Shown here: positions 34,900-43,648 of the stretch, piece by piece | How positions within the stretch are numbered: the stretch's first letter is position 1 | Layout of the letters: every line of letters starts with the position of its first letter | Origin: Agarivorans aestuarii | Lineage (GTDB): Bacteria > Pseudomonadota > Gammaproteobacteria > Enterobacterales > Celerinatantimonadaceae | Length of the DNA stretch: 64,000 nucleotides | NCBI RefSeq assembly: GCF_019670125.1 | Contig: NZ_AP023033.1 | Coordinates: forward strand, 3,089,001-3,153,000 | Direction: 5' to 3' | Made by a program: the position numbers and the translations under genes | Notes under the pieces: model-generated | Databases searched by the model: none | What the model saw: only the letters and a program-made list of their open reading frames with translations | Told to the model about the DNA's origin: nothing

Positions 34900-36177
34900 T
34901 TGGACGACATATCTACAAGTAGCTTACTGCTACTTCTCGTGTTCCTCATAATTTGCTCTGCTTTCTTTTCTAGCTCCGAAACTGGCATGATGTCGCTTAA
35001 CCGCTATCGCCTGCGCCATCTAGTTAATACTAAGCACAAGGCTGCTAGTCGAGTTGATAAACTTCTGGATCGCCCCGACCGGTTGATAGGTTTAATTCTT
35101 ATCGGCAATAATTTAGTGAACATTTTTGCCTCGGCAATTGCCACTATTATTGGCTTACGTTTATTTGGTGATGTAGGAGTGGCGATTGCTACGCTTGCGC
35201 TTACATTTGTGATTTTAATTTTTGCTGAAGTCACGCCAAAAACCATGGCTGCGCTCTACCCTGAAAAAATTGCCTTTCCAGCGTCTATTTTGCTAAGACC
35301 ATTGATGAAGCTATTGTTCCCATTTATTTGGGCCACCAATGGCGTCACTAATGGTCTACTGCGCTTATTGGGGGTAAACCCTACCAATAAAGAGGACGAA
35401 GCGCTGAATCCTGAAGAGTTACGCACCGTTGTTGACCAAGCGGGCACGCTAATACCCAAACGTCACCAAGACATGTTGCTAAGCATTTTGGACTTAGAAA
35501 AGGTTACGGTTGACGACATAATGATCCCGCGCAACGAAATTGCTGCCATCGACATTAACGATGATTGGGACAGTATTTTGCGCCAGCTCACGCAAAGCAC
35601 TCATACTAAGATTTTGCTGTTTCGCGATACCATTGATGACTCGGTAGGCTTTGTACACTCACGTGACTCCCTGCGACTATTGTCCCGAGAGCAGTTTGAT
35701 AAAACCTCTATGCTGCGTGCCGCCAAGGAGATTTACTTTATCCCAGAAGGCACACCGCTAAATGTTCAGTTATTAAAGTTCCAGCGCCGTAAAGAGCGTA
35801 TTGGGCTTATTGTGGATGAATACGGCGACATTCAAGGCTTGGTGACTTTAGAAGACATTCTTGAAGAAATTGTTGGTGACTTTACCACTAGCATTGCCCC
35901 TGACCCTAGTGAAGAAATCCATCCACAAATTGATGGCAGTTACTTAATCGACGGCACAGTGAACATTCGAGACTTGAATAAGGAAATGAGCTGGAGCTTA
36001 CCTATCGATGGTCCAAAAACACTCAATGGCTTGATTGTGGAGCACTTAGAAGACATTCCCGAAGCTAACTTGTGTTTACGTTTAGCAGGCTACCCTATCG
36101 AAATTGTCGAAATAGAAAATAATACCGTGAGCCTAGCGCGTGTGATACCGGCGTTTTACAAACAGCCAAAAAAATAA
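34900..36177 (+). CDS. corB: CNNM/CorB-family magnesium/cobalt transport protein
   Basis: A 425-residue protein of the CorB (YfjD) family, membrane transporters or efflux regulators of Mg2+ related to eukaryotic CNNM. An N-terminal DUF21 transmembrane domain (about 5-190; SSSETGMMSLNRYRLRHLV, IGNNLVNIFASA, FAEVTPKTMAALYPEK) is followed by a CBS pair (about 200-330; DIMIPRNEIAAIDI, IVDEYGDIQGLVTLEDILEEIVGDF split as IVDEYGDIQGLV and TLEDILEEIVGDF) and a CorC_HlyC domain (about 345-420). The start codon is TTG with AAGGA ten bases upstream. It follows ypjD, the usual partner, and ends at a bidirectional terminator shared with luxS. Confidence 0.93.
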   Translation: MDDISTSSLLLLLVFLIICSAFFSSSETGMMSLNRYRLRHLVNTKHKAASRVDKLLDRPDRLIGLILIGNNLVNIFASAIATIIGLRLFGDVGVAIATLALTFVILIFAEVTPKTMAALYPEKIAFPASILLRPLMKLLFPFIWATNGVTNGLLRLLGVNPTNKEDEALNPEELRTVVDQAGTLIPKRHQDMLLSILDLEKVTVDDIMIPRNEIAAIDINDDWDSILRQLTQSTHTKILLFRDTIDDSVGFVHSRDSLRLLSREQFDKTSMLRAAKEIYFIPEGTPLNVQLLKFQRRKERIGLIVDEYGDIQGLVTLEDILEEIVGDFTTSIAPDPSEEIHPQIDGSYLIDGTVNIRDLNKEMSWSLPIDGPKTLNGLIVEHLEDIPEANLCLRLAGYPIEIVEIENNTVSLARVIPAFYKQPKK

Positions 36178-36196
36178 GTTCGCGAATTGAAGATAT

Positions 36197-36225
36197 AAAA
36201 AAGCCAGCTTAACGCTGGCTTTTTT
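36197..36225. terminator. Bidirectional terminator between corB and luxS
   Basis: A 12-base-pair stem (AAAAAAGCCAGC / GCTGGCTTTTTT) with loop TTAAC, flanked by A and T tracts so that it can stop corB on the plus strand and luxS on the minus strand. Confidence 0.93.
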
Positions 36226-36241
36226 ATTGGCTAAATGCGGC

Positions 36242-36751
36242 TTAAAGCTTACCTAGGATCTCGTCAGATAATCCCAGTTCATCATTTTTGTTCACGCTAA
36301 TACCACGTTCGATGATGTTTTTAGCAATGCTCTTAGCTTCATCTAAAGAGTGCATAGCGTAAGTACCACATTGGTATTCATTAAGCTCTGGAATGTCATT
36401 TTGATTAGCAACGCCAAGTACATCGTTCATAGAAGCTAACCAAGCATCAGCAACTTGCTGCTCGTTAGGGCTACCAATTAAGCTCATGTAAAAACCGGTA
36501 CGACAACCCATTGGTGAAATGTCGATAATTTCTACATCGGCGGAGTTTAAATGCTCACGCATAAAGCCGGCATAAAGGTGCTCTAAGGTATGAATACCTT
36601 TCTCAGACAAAATCTCTTCGTTAGGCACACAGTAACGTAGATCAAATACAGTAATAGTGTCTTTGCTTGGGGTAGACATGGTTTTGGCTACGCGCACTGC
36701 TGGTGCGTGCATGCGAGTATGGTCTACGGTAAAACTATCTAATAAAGGCAT
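36242..36751 (-). CDS. luxS: S-ribosylhomocysteine lyase (autoinducer-2 synthase)
   Basis: Cleaves S-ribosylhomocysteine to homocysteine and DPD, the precursor of autoinducer-2, in the activated methyl cycle. The 169 residues match the family (about 170). Metal ligands are His54 and His58 in HTLEH and Cys128 in YQCGTY; the catalytic cysteine is Cys83 in PMGCRTGF. The N-terminal [19 protein letters not shown] is nearly the same as in E. coli. It lies 52 bases downstream of a small lipoprotein gene and near gshA, the conserved gshA-luxS neighbourhood, and ends at the terminator shared with corB. Confidence 0.97.
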   Translation of the reverse strand: MPLLDSFTVDHTRMHAPAVRVAKTMSTPSKDTITVFDLRYCVPNEEILSEKGIHTLEHLYAGFMREHLNSADVEIIDISPMGCRTGFYMSLIGSPNEQQVADAWLASMNDVLGVANQNDIPELNEYQCGTYAMHSLDEAKSIAKNIIERGISVNKNDELGLSDEILGKL

Positions 36752-36803
36752 GATTTTCTCTCTTCATATCCCAGCTTAGCTGAGACTCATTATTTGGGTG
36801 TAT

Positions 36804-37448
36804 TTAAGCAAAGAATAGTCGCCATAGCCAGCTACTATCTAGATCCTCTTTACACTTATTATACTGGGCCGCATAGCGTTTCGATCGCTGGTCTACTGTA
36901 CCCGCGACTTTCACCAACCATTGTTTCTGATGGTAAGTACCACGCTTATAGCCGCCCCAGCCTTCGTGATAGTTTAAATACTGATTGCGCGCATCCCATT
37001 TGGATACGCCGTTAATCTTGTGGGTTTTATTGGTAAACCAACCCATAAAATCGATGGCATCATCAAAATTAGTTCGTGACGACCAGGAATTCCCAGTTTC
37101 GCGCACGTAATCGTCCCAAGTCATGGTTTTAGCTTGGCTATAACCATAAGCACTACTAGCACGCCCCACCGGAATAAAACCAAACCAGTATTGCATTGGT
37201 GGGCGGGCATTATGCTTGAAGCTAGATTCTTGGTACATCATAGCCATAGGAACATGCACCGGCGTGCCCCACTTCTTGTTCATTTTTTTGGCGGATTTAT
37301 ACCAATCGCGCTTTTCTTCAAAAATGCTACATAGGTTCTCAGGATCCTTTGGCGGCGCGCTGCTACACCCCGCTAATACACCCAAACCCAAAACTACCAC
37401 GGCTACTTTAGCCCACTGAACAAGCGATACATCCCTACTTATTGGCAT
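36804..37448 (-). CDS. Lipoprotein with lysozyme/SLT-like domain
   Basis: A 214-residue predicted outer-membrane or periplasmic lipoprotein. The signal peptide ends in a lipobox (VLGLGVLAGCSSAPP). The mature part resembles a divergent lytic transglycosylase: MAMMYQESSF gives a candidate catalytic glutamate, SAYGYSQAKTMTWDDY takes the place of the usual GLMQLMP region, and YLNYHEGWGGY resembles the AYNAG loop. It has no SLT or LysM repeats beyond this. The start is taken at the ATG at 37448, which overlaps the end of gshA by 14 bases, so the genes are probably cotranscribed; a TTG six bases earlier is possible. Similar proteins occur in this place in other marine gammaproteobacteria as I recall, but I know no assigned role. 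Confidence 0.75.
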   Translation of the reverse strand: MPISRDVSLVQWAKVAVVVLGLGVLAGCSSAPPKDPENLCSIFEEKRDWYKSAKKMNKKWGTPVHVPMAMMYQESSFKHNARPPMQYWFGFIPVGRASSAYGYSQAKTMTWDDYVRETGNSWSSRTNFDDAIDFMGWFTNKTHKINGVSKWDARNQYLNYHEGWGGYKRGTYHQKQWLVKVAGTVDQRSKRYAAQYNKCKEDLDSSWLWRLFFA

Positions 37449-39012
37449 TCTCAAAATACTTAGTTAAAAAGTGGTCAAAATCGAGGTCATCACTAGCTTC
37501 TATTGCTTGTTGCTCAGCAAAGCTTTGTTCAGCCATCGCGCTAAAGTCTTGATCTTGCCAGTTATTAGCCTTATGACCAAGCATCTCTTCGCGATATTGT
37601 GCAGCCCATTGCAAGCCCAAGTTGCTGTTATCTACTGATTGTGATTTTAACAAACGCAGAAAACGTGAAGAGTAGGTATTGTCATTTGCTACATCGGCAA
37701 TCGCCTGCACTAGTGATGCGCTAAAATCCGGTTCAGGGCGCTGAGTATCAAGCAGTTGAGCGGCCTGTTGCATCTTAGCCAGCAAGCTTTCGATATGCAC
37801 CGGCAAGCTTTGTTGTTCCCCGGCGATAGTCAGTGACAATTCAGGGTTACGTCCTTCAATGGCCACGGCGTTAAAGTTGTCGCGACAGGATTGCAACTCG
37901 GCTTTACACATTTCGGGAGAGTCCATCAGTACACAGGCAAGTAACAAACTATCTATCACTCTCACCTGCGCCTCGGTTACACCTACCGCATCAAAGGGGT
38001 TAACATCTAATGCTCTAATCTCGATGTATTCAATACCATCTTCAGCTAAGGCTTGAGAAGGTGTTTGCCCTGACTTAGCAACACGCTTAGCGCGAATCGG
38101 CGCATACAACTCATTTTCAATCTGCAGTATATTGGCATTTAGCTGGCGATACTCGCCATCAACTTTAACCCCAATATTGGCAAACTCTTCAGAATGAGAA
38201 CTCACCGCTTTACGCACGCTTTGAACGTACTCGCTCACGCTGTTGTAGTTGATATCTAAGTCGTGCTGGGCCGAACTGGTGTAACCCAAATCACTCAAAC
38301 GCAATGAAGTGGCATAAGGCAAATAAAGAGTACCTTTACCCATTTTTTGGAAGGCCAGTTGGCTCTCGCCAGCGTTCATGAACGAACCACACAGAGCCGG
38401 CGAAGCGCCATAAAGATAAGCCACCATCCAACCATAACGATAAAAGTTACGAATTAAGCCCATATAGCGCTGCGAAATATAATCTGATAAAGGCTGTTGG
38501 TCGCCATCTACTTGCTGTAATTGTTGCCAAAAGCTTTGCGGCAAAGAGAAGTTATAGTGCACACCCGAGATCACCTGCATGGCGCTGCCATAGCGATGAC
38601 GAAGCCCCTGACGGTAAGCGTGTTTCATCTTACCGATATTCGATTGGCCATAATCAGCCAATACAATGTCTTGCTCGTCACCAATGTAACAAGGCATGCT
38701 TAAAGGCCATAAACGTTGTCCATCAAGCTGCTTTAGCGTCTCATGGTGGATATCGGTAAGACGCGATAATACCTGCTCAACACTGTCAGAAACCGGAGTA
38801 ATAAACTCCAATAAAGTTTCCGCATAATCGGTAGTGATGAGGGGGTGAGTTAGCGCTGCGCCTAGTGCTTTAGGGTGGCCATTGGTCGCAAGATTTCCTT
38901 GCTCGCAAATACGTAAAGCTTCACGTTCAATACCGCGTTTAATGCCAAGCACACCGGTATTCGCCATTGCTGCGCTCAATTGCGTCAGCCGAGTAGTAAA
39001 CTGTTGAGTCAA
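37435..39012 (-). CDS. gshA: Glutamate-cysteine ligase
   Basis: First step of glutathione synthesis: ATP-dependent joining of L-glutamate and L-cysteine through the gamma-carboxyl. The 525 residues fit the enterobacterial GshA type (518). Characteristic segments are GIKRGIEREALRI near the start, TTDYAETLLEFITP, VISGVHYNFSLP, SFMNAGESQLAF, YIEIRALDVNPFDAVGV and the C-terminal SRFLRLLKSQS. Its end overlaps the start of a lipoprotein gene, with luxS following; glutathione made here would also feed the glyoxalase at 10.7 kb. Confidence 0.96.
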   Translation of the reverse strand: MTQQFTTRLTQLSAAMANTGVLGIKRGIEREALRICEQGNLATNGHPKALGAALTHPLITTDYAETLLEFITPVSDSVEQVLSRLTDIHHETLKQLDGQRLWPLSMPCYIGDEQDIVLADYGQSNIGKMKHAYRQGLRHRYGSAMQVISGVHYNFSLPQSFWQQLQQVDGDQQPLSDYISQRYMGLIRNFYRYGWMVAYLYGASPALCGSFMNAGESQLAFQKMGKGTLYLPYATSLRLSDLGYTSSAQHDLDINYNSVSEYVQSVRKAVSSHSEEFANIGVKVDGEYRQLNANILQIENELYAPIRAKRVAKSGQTPSQALAEDGIEYIEIRALDVNPFDAVGVTEAQVRVIDSLLLACVLMDSPEMCKAELQSCRDNFNAVAIEGRNPELSLTIAGEQQSLPVHIESLLAKMQQAAQLLDTQRPEPDFSASLVQAIADVANDNTYSSRFLRLLKSQSVDNSNLGLQWAAQYREEMLGHKANNWQDQDFSAMAEQSFAEQQAIEASDDLDFDHFLTKYFENANK

Positions 39013-39098
39013 GTTGAACTCACTATCTTGTTAAAACGCGTAATGTGGCAAAGCATAGCGAGAACGCCCATGTTTTGCCACCACTGTGCGTTGCTACG

Positions 39099-41945
39099 TT
39101 ACAATGCAAGTTCTTGAACTGGCATACCTATTTTCTTTAGCTCTGGTAATAGTTGCTGTTTATCGCCCACTACCACCACGATCATTTCTTTGGGTGAAAA
39201 ATACTTCGCCGCCAATTGCTGTAATTCAGCTTGGCTAATATTGGCAGTAATTTGATTCTGAGTGGCGACAAATTCTGGCCCCAAATCAAAGGCCAACATT
39301 TGCATCAAAAATGAGGCTTTCTGCGATGGTGTTGCGTAGGCCAAAGCCTCTTGCTGGGATACTGCACTGCGCATATAAGACAACTCTTCATCGCTTGGAC
39401 CACTTTTTGAGTAAGCTTCTAGCTCGGCCAACAGCTCTTGAATCGCTGATGCGGTGGCGTCTTGTCGCACATCGGTTGAGATAACAAAACTACCGCTATC
39501 TTTAAAACCACCAAATCCACTACTTACGCCATAGGTATAACCTTTGTCTTCGCGTAAGTTCATGTTAATTCGACTATTGAAGTTACCGCCAAAGTTAAAG
39601 TTCATTAAGTTGGCTTTGAAATACTCACCAGTAGCATCGTAAGGCATCGCTAAACGACCAATACGAATCACCGACTGTACAGCACCTGGTTTATCTAGCA
39701 GATAAATGGTGTTGTTCTTTGCAGAAGGTTTCGCCGTTAAATGAGCAGCCTTGCTGGCCTCGCCTTGCCATTGTTGCTGTAAAGGTTGCAATGCCTGTTC
39801 AATCTCAGTTTGATTGAGGTTGCTTACAGCAACCAACTGGCTGCCCTTGGGTTGGTAATGCTGATGCCAAAAATGCTTCACATCTTCAAGAGAAAGCGCA
39901 GCTATGCTATCGCGACTCCCCCAACTCGAGGTTGCTAGGCGACTGCCCTCACCAAAGAACAAGCTTTGACTAGCAATACTGGCTAGCCAATTTGGCTGAT
40001 TAAACTTCTGCTCAATACTTTGCAAGTGACGGGCTTTTTCACGCTCAAACTCTGCACTATCAAAAGCGGGAGTTAATAAACGCTGCTGCAAAATTTCCAG
40101 CACCTGTGGCAAGTTCTCGGTTAATGAAGACAGACTAATATTTTGACTATACAGCCCGCCACTAAAGCTGACCGACGCGCCCAACTCGGTAAGTTGATCA
40201 GATAACTCAGCGGCAGCAGTTTGCTGGGTGCTTTGCATCAACATTTGCGCCGTTAGCTTAGCCAGACCTTCTTTGCCTTTGGGTTCCGAAATACTACCGC
40301 CGGGCATCCTAAACTGCAGGGTAACCGTGGGGGTGGGCTGCTCAGATGTCCCTAATACTTGTAAGCCGTTAGTTAACTCTGCATGCCATAATTTAGGTAA
40401 TTTAACTGCTACAGCGGGGCCGGAAGGAGGCTCAATGCTGCGGTCAAAGTCATCTTTTACTTCACGCAGTGCTAGTTCGCTGTCTTCAATGTGCTGCTGC
40501 TCAGGTAGGGTGCGCGGCGCAGGGGTAAAGTTGTCTTCAGCTGCAATTAACTGGCTTTGCCCTCTTGGTACAACACTCATCACCACTCGAGGTTTGTTTA
40601 ATATGTAGTGCTGGTAAGCTTGCTGTACCTGCTGGTCATTAACGTTTTGAAACTGTTGTAATACTTCACTGATATACAAGGGCTGCTCAAAGAAAGTTTC
40701 GCCAAAGGCAAGCTGAGTCACCACATCTGAAACACTCTCTAAACTGTAGATAGTAGAAGCTTTAAGCGATGAGCGAACGCGCTGCAAGTCTTCAGCATTC
40801 ACTCCACGCTCTGCAAAGTCATTAATGGCTTGGTCAACATCTTGTTCTAGCTGAGCCAAGGTTAAACCGGCCTGCGGATTAGCGCGTACGTATATAGACA
40901 AGGTACACGCCATTTCACGACAATAATGGGAGCTGCCAGCAGATAAGGCTTTACCTGATTCAACCAATGATTGATGCAGTAACGAGCTTTTGCCACCACC
41001 TAAGATCTCGGCAAACATATCTAGAGCAACTTCGTCTTCAGCGCCGGCATACACAGTTGGATAGCTGATATAGAGCAGAGGGATATGAACACGATCTTCT
41101 AAAGAGATATAACGTGTTTCGCTTAACTTCGCTGGGCTTGGGGTAATTTTGGGGATCTCAGGGCCGCTTGGAATGTCACCAAAGTACTGGCTAATCCATT
41201 CTAAGCTTTGAGTCTCATCTATATCGCCTCCAATGCTTAGCACTGCATTATTGGGCCCGTACCAACGTAGGAAAAACGCCTTAAGGTCGTTTACGTCTAC
41301 CCGATTTAGATCTTCAATATAGCCAATTGGCTGCCACGAATAGGGATGTTCTCGAGGATAAAGGGCTTCGTCTACGCGTTCAGACAACAGACCATAGGGC
41401 GCGTTATCTACGCGCTGAGCGCGCTCATTTTTCACCGTATCACGCTGGATTTCGAACTTCTTCTGGCTTACAGCCTCAAGCAAAAAGCCCATTCGATCAG
41501 CTTCTAACCACAGCACTTTTTCTAGCTGGTTAGCGGGTACGGTTTGATAGTAATTTGTGCGATCTTTGGTTGTGGAGCCATTCATGGTTCCACCCGCTTC
41601 GTTAATAATGCGGAAATGCTCTTGGTCGCCTACGTGTTTTGAGCCTTGAAACATCATATGTTCAAAGAAGTGGGCAAAGCCAGACTTGCCCGGCTCTTCG
41701 CGATTGGAACCAACGTGATAAGTAATATCTACATGCGCCAAGGGCGCGTTATCATCTTGGTAGAGCAATACCGTTAAGCCATTGGCTAAACGATACTTTT
41801 TGTAAGCTATCTGGATGTCGCTATTATTGGCCTGCGAGGTTTCAATTAACTCCACACCCTTGGGTAGCTCAAGCGAAGATTTAGGGTCTATCTGAGTACA
41901 AGCAGCTAACCACAGAATGCTAAGCACACTTAACCATCTAAGCAC
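39099..41945 (-). CDS. M16-family zinc metalloprotease lipoprotein
   Basis: A 948-residue insulinase-type protease with two tandem M16 repeats. The first half carries the inverted zinc motif HxxEH (His92, Glu95, His96 in HFFEHMMF) and the distal glutamate ligand Glu174 (NERAQR); the second half lacks it, as usual for M16 enzymes. A short signal peptide ends in a lipobox (LSILWLAAC, Cys16), so it is likely anchored in the envelope. The GTG at 41945 is preceded by AGAGAGG eight bases away; an ATG seven codons upstream has no ribosome site, and in that reading the ribosome site would be inside the gene. The substrate is unknown; it probably degrades short peptides in the periplasm. Confidence 0.9.
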   Translation of the reverse strand: MLRWLSVLSILWLAACTQIDPKSSLELPKGVELIETSQANNSDIQIAYKKYRLANGLTVLLYQDDNAPLAHVDITYHVGSNREEPGKSGFAHFFEHMMFQGSKHVGDQEHFRIINEAGGTMNGSTTKDRTNYYQTVPANQLEKVLWLEADRMGFLLEAVSQKKFEIQRDTVKNERAQRVDNAPYGLLSERVDEALYPREHPYSWQPIGYIEDLNRVDVNDLKAFFLRWYGPNNAVLSIGGDIDETQSLEWISQYFGDIPSGPEIPKITPSPAKLSETRYISLEDRVHIPLLYISYPTVYAGAEDEVALDMFAEILGGGKSSLLHQSLVESGKALSAGSSHYCREMACTLSIYVRANPQAGLTLAQLEQDVDQAINDFAERGVNAEDLQRVRSSLKASTIYSLESVSDVVTQLAFGETFFEQPLYISEVLQQFQNVNDQQVQQAYQHYILNKPRVVMSVVPRGQSQLIAAEDNFTPAPRTLPEQQHIEDSELALREVKDDFDRSIEPPSGPAVAVKLPKLWHAELTNGLQVLGTSEQPTPTVTLQFRMPGGSISEPKGKEGLAKLTAQMLMQSTQQTAAAELSDQLTELGASVSFSGGLYSQNISLSSLTENLPQVLEILQQRLLTPAFDSAEFEREKARHLQSIEQKFNQPNWLASIASQSLFFGEGSRLATSSWGSRDSIAALSLEDVKHFWHQHYQPKGSQLVAVSNLNQTEIEQALQPLQQQWQGEASKAAHLTAKPSAKNNTIYLLDKPGAVQSVIRIGRLAMPYDATGEYFKANLMNFNFGGNFNSRINMNLREDKGYTYGVSSGFGGFKDSGSFVISTDVRQDATASAIQELLAELEAYSKSGPSDEELSYMRSAVSQQEALAYATPSQKASFLMQMLAFDLGPEFVATQNQITANISQAELQQLAAKYFSPKEMIVVVVGDKQQLLPELKKIGMPVQELAL

Positions 41946-41969
41946 TATATTGACCTCTCTAATCATTAT

Positions 41970-42401
41970 CTAAAAACTCACAACTGCATTACCTAATGCT
42001 AATAGCAAAGCGTAACGGATCGCTTTGCCAATAAGCATGGCAACGGTGCTTTGCCAAACTGGAAGTTTAGCTGCGCCCGCTACAAAACAAAGCGCATCGC
42101 CAATTACTGGTGCCCAACTCATCAATAAGCTCCAGGCGCCGTATTTGACCAACCAAGGCTTCGCCTCGGCTTGTTCATTCAAGTTAGGTAACCAACTGAA
42201 ATGTCTGTTACCAAAGTAAAAAGCCCCCCACCCCATGGCAAAGGTTACTAAGCCACCTAGGGTATTACCTAAGGTAGCCACAACTAACAAGCTAAGCCAC
42301 TGCTCCGGAACTTGGCTGGCCAAACCCAGCAATACGACTTCTGAGCTGCCAGGTAATAAGGTGGCTGATACAAAGGCGCTAAAAAACAATAGGACTAACA
42401 A
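41970..42401 (-). CDS. yqaA: YqaA-family DedA/SNARE-associated membrane protein
   Basis: A 143-residue inner-membrane protein resembling E. coli YqaA, of the small VTT/DedA-like class implicated in lipid translocation. Recognisable segments are SATLLPGSSEVVLLGL near the start, TLGNTLGGLVTF, the amphipathic segment with LVKYGAWSLLMSWAPVIGDALCFVAGA (split: LVKYGAWSLLMSW, APVIGDALCFVAGA) and a final helix GKAIRYALLLAL. The start is TTG, with AGGCGG a few bases before it and lying only nine bases after the yqaB stop. In E. coli yqaA and yqaB are also neighbours on the gshA side of the tRNA-csrA region. Confidence 0.88.
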   Translation of the reverse strand: MLVLLFFSAFVSATLLPGSSEVVLLGLASQVPEQWLSLLVVATLGNTLGGLVTFAMGWGAFYFGNRHFSWLPNLNEQAEAKPWLVKYGAWSLLMSWAPVIGDALCFVAGAAKLPVWQSTVAMLIGKAIRYALLLALGNAVVSF

Positions 42402-42410
42402 TAGAACCGC

Positions 42411-43016
42411 CTAATCAACAAAATAGTTCGCTGGCCACAAGTTTCTTACATCAACCACCGCCATTCCGGCGGCCTTTGCAGCCTCTATGCCAGCATCAGC
42501 GTCTTCAAATACCAGGCATGCTTGCGGTTCTGCTTGCATCAATTCTGCACACTTTAAGAAGGTGTCAGGAGCTGGCTTATGCTTTGCCACTAAATCGGCC
42601 CCAACAATCGCTTGCAGTTTATCGGCTATACCCAGTTTGCTTAGTATCATCTCAGCTTGTTGCTGGCTAGCACCAGTGCCCACAGCCATTAGCTTTTCAC
42701 CTAAAAAATGCTCATAGACTTTAATTAAAGGTGTTGGCTGTATTTCACTATTCACTAGTTGGTGATAACGCAGCTCTTTAGCATCAACCACTTGCTGAAC
42801 ATCTATCCCCTTTATATGGGTATCGGCAAGCAAGTTTTCAACTGTTTGTAAGGTTGGCCATCCACTCATTGCCAGCATTTGTTCTGAGCTAAAAGGAATG
42901 GAAAACTGATCCAGAGCAGACTGCCACGCGTTTTGATGATGCTGCATGGAATCAATCAAGGTTCCATCCATATCAAAAATAAAAGCGGCATAGTTTTGGT
43001 AATCTTGGAAGTTCAT
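42411..43016 (-). CDS. yqaB: HAD-family phosphatase, YqaB-like (fructose-1-phosphate / 6-phosphogluconate phosphatase)
   Basis: A 201-residue haloacid-dehalogenase phosphatase with the catalytic motif I FDMDGTLIDS (nucleophile Asp at about residue 15), a four-helix cap, motif II in AVGTGAS, motif III Lys in KHKPAPDTFLKCAE and motif IV VFEDADAGIEAA. The closest E. coli match in sequence feel and position is YqaB, which dephosphorylates fructose-1-phosphate and related sugar phosphates. It leads the yqaB-yqaA pair. Substrate range cannot be fixed from sequence. Confidence 0.9.
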   Translation of the reverse strand: MNFQDYQNYAAFIFDMDGTLIDSMQHHQNAWQSALDQFSIPFSSEQMLAMSGWPTLQTVENLLADTHIKGIDVQQVVDAKELRYHQLVNSEIQPTPLIKVYEHFLGEKLMAVGTGASQQQAEMILSKLGIADKLQAIVGADLVAKHKPAPDTFLKCAELMQAEPQACLVFEDADAGIEAAKAAGMAVVDVRNLWPANYFVD

Positions 43017-43428
43017 AATCTACTCTGTATGCGGTCGGACTGAACTGCAGCCGATGTAGCCTGCATCATACCAATTAGCGGCAATTTAACTAGAATATTT
43101 TGTAAAGCGTGTTAATGCGTAAAGCGAGCAACAGTAGTGAATTGGGTGAAACCGAGTAATCATTGTGAAGCGTAGCGAAGTTAGTGATTAGCTTATACCA
43201 ATCGTACTAAGTAGCTGTTCATTCTATCTGGTTAAAATGCTCGATAACTACGTTAGGTTTTTTGATTGTAGAATAACTACTTATCGAAAAACCCTGCCTT
43301 ATTCTCGAGTATTTTTCCTGCGTTATTTCTGATCACTTACTTAGTGTGATTGGTATTACTTCAATTTGTAAGTAATGAAGGTAAACTAAAAGTTCTTCAA
43401 TTACTTAAGTGACCCAGTAGGTAGAATT
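43017..43428. other. 412-bp intergenic region with repeat element
   Basis: Apart from the second 162-bp repeat (43195-43356) the region has no gene. The left part (43072-43194) begins ATACCAATTAGCGG, echoing the ends of that repeat, and contains TAATCA...AGTGATTA as an imperfect inverted pair; it may be another, different or decayed repeat. Promoters for yqaB (minus) and the small membrane protein (plus) are expected here. Confidence 0.55.
43195..43356. repeat. 162-bp inverted-repeat element, copy 2 (MITE-like)
   Basis: Same length and termini (ATACCAATC ... GATTGGTAT) as the copy at 12331-12492, in the same orientation, with 11 substitutions and no gaps by hand alignment. It lies between divergently transcribed yqaB and the 55-residue membrane protein gene, whose ATG is 72 bases beyond it. 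No coding capacity is seen. Confidence 0.88.
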
Positions 43429-43596
43429 ATGGTGCGATTTTTCTTGTTGCCCTTGTTATTAACCATTTTATGGACACTGTTTCTATTCCATTATGGCTTA
43501 AGCTTCAAACAAGGTTTAAAAGGTTACTATTGGATTATTGGGATTAGCACCGCATTGATTGGATTCTTCTCATTAATGATTTGGCTAACCCATTAG
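43429..43596 (+). CDS. Small hypothetical membrane protein (55 residues)
   Basis: Not recognised. The frame runs ATG to TAG and encodes 55 residues with two hydrophobic helices (about 4-20, LLPLLLTILWTLFLF, and about 34-52, YWIIGISTALIGFFSLMIW) joined by a basic loop HYGLSFKQGLKGYY; this is a hairpin with both ends on the same side of the inner membrane. AGGTAG lies shortly before the ATG, and a strong bidirectional terminator follows ten bases after the stop, so a separate transcript is likely. It converges on oadB. Codon use looks like neighbouring genes. It might serve as a subunit or regulator of a larger membrane complex, which is speculation. Confidence 0.72.
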   Translation: MVRFFLLPLLLTILWTLFLFHYGLSFKQGLKGYYWIIGISTALIGFFSLMIWLTH

Positions 43597-43604
43597 CTAC
43601 ACAT

Positions 43605-43632
43605 AAAAAAAGCTTGCCGAGGCAAGCTTTTT
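43605..43632. terminator. Bidirectional terminator between the small membrane protein gene and oadB
   Basis: AAAAAGCTTGC and GCAAGCTTTTT form an 11-base-pair stem around loop CGAG with A and T tracts on both sides. It can end the plus-strand small gene and the minus-strand oadGAB operon (stop at 43649). Confidence 0.92.
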
Positions 43633-43648
43633 GTTTCGCTGTTAGGTA

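Noticed and set aside
29715-36177. Genomic island or horizontally acquired block around the fused pheA
   Set aside because: Flanking raiA, ffh, ypjD and corB are core genes in standard order, composition looks even, and no integrase or tRNA attachment site is present.
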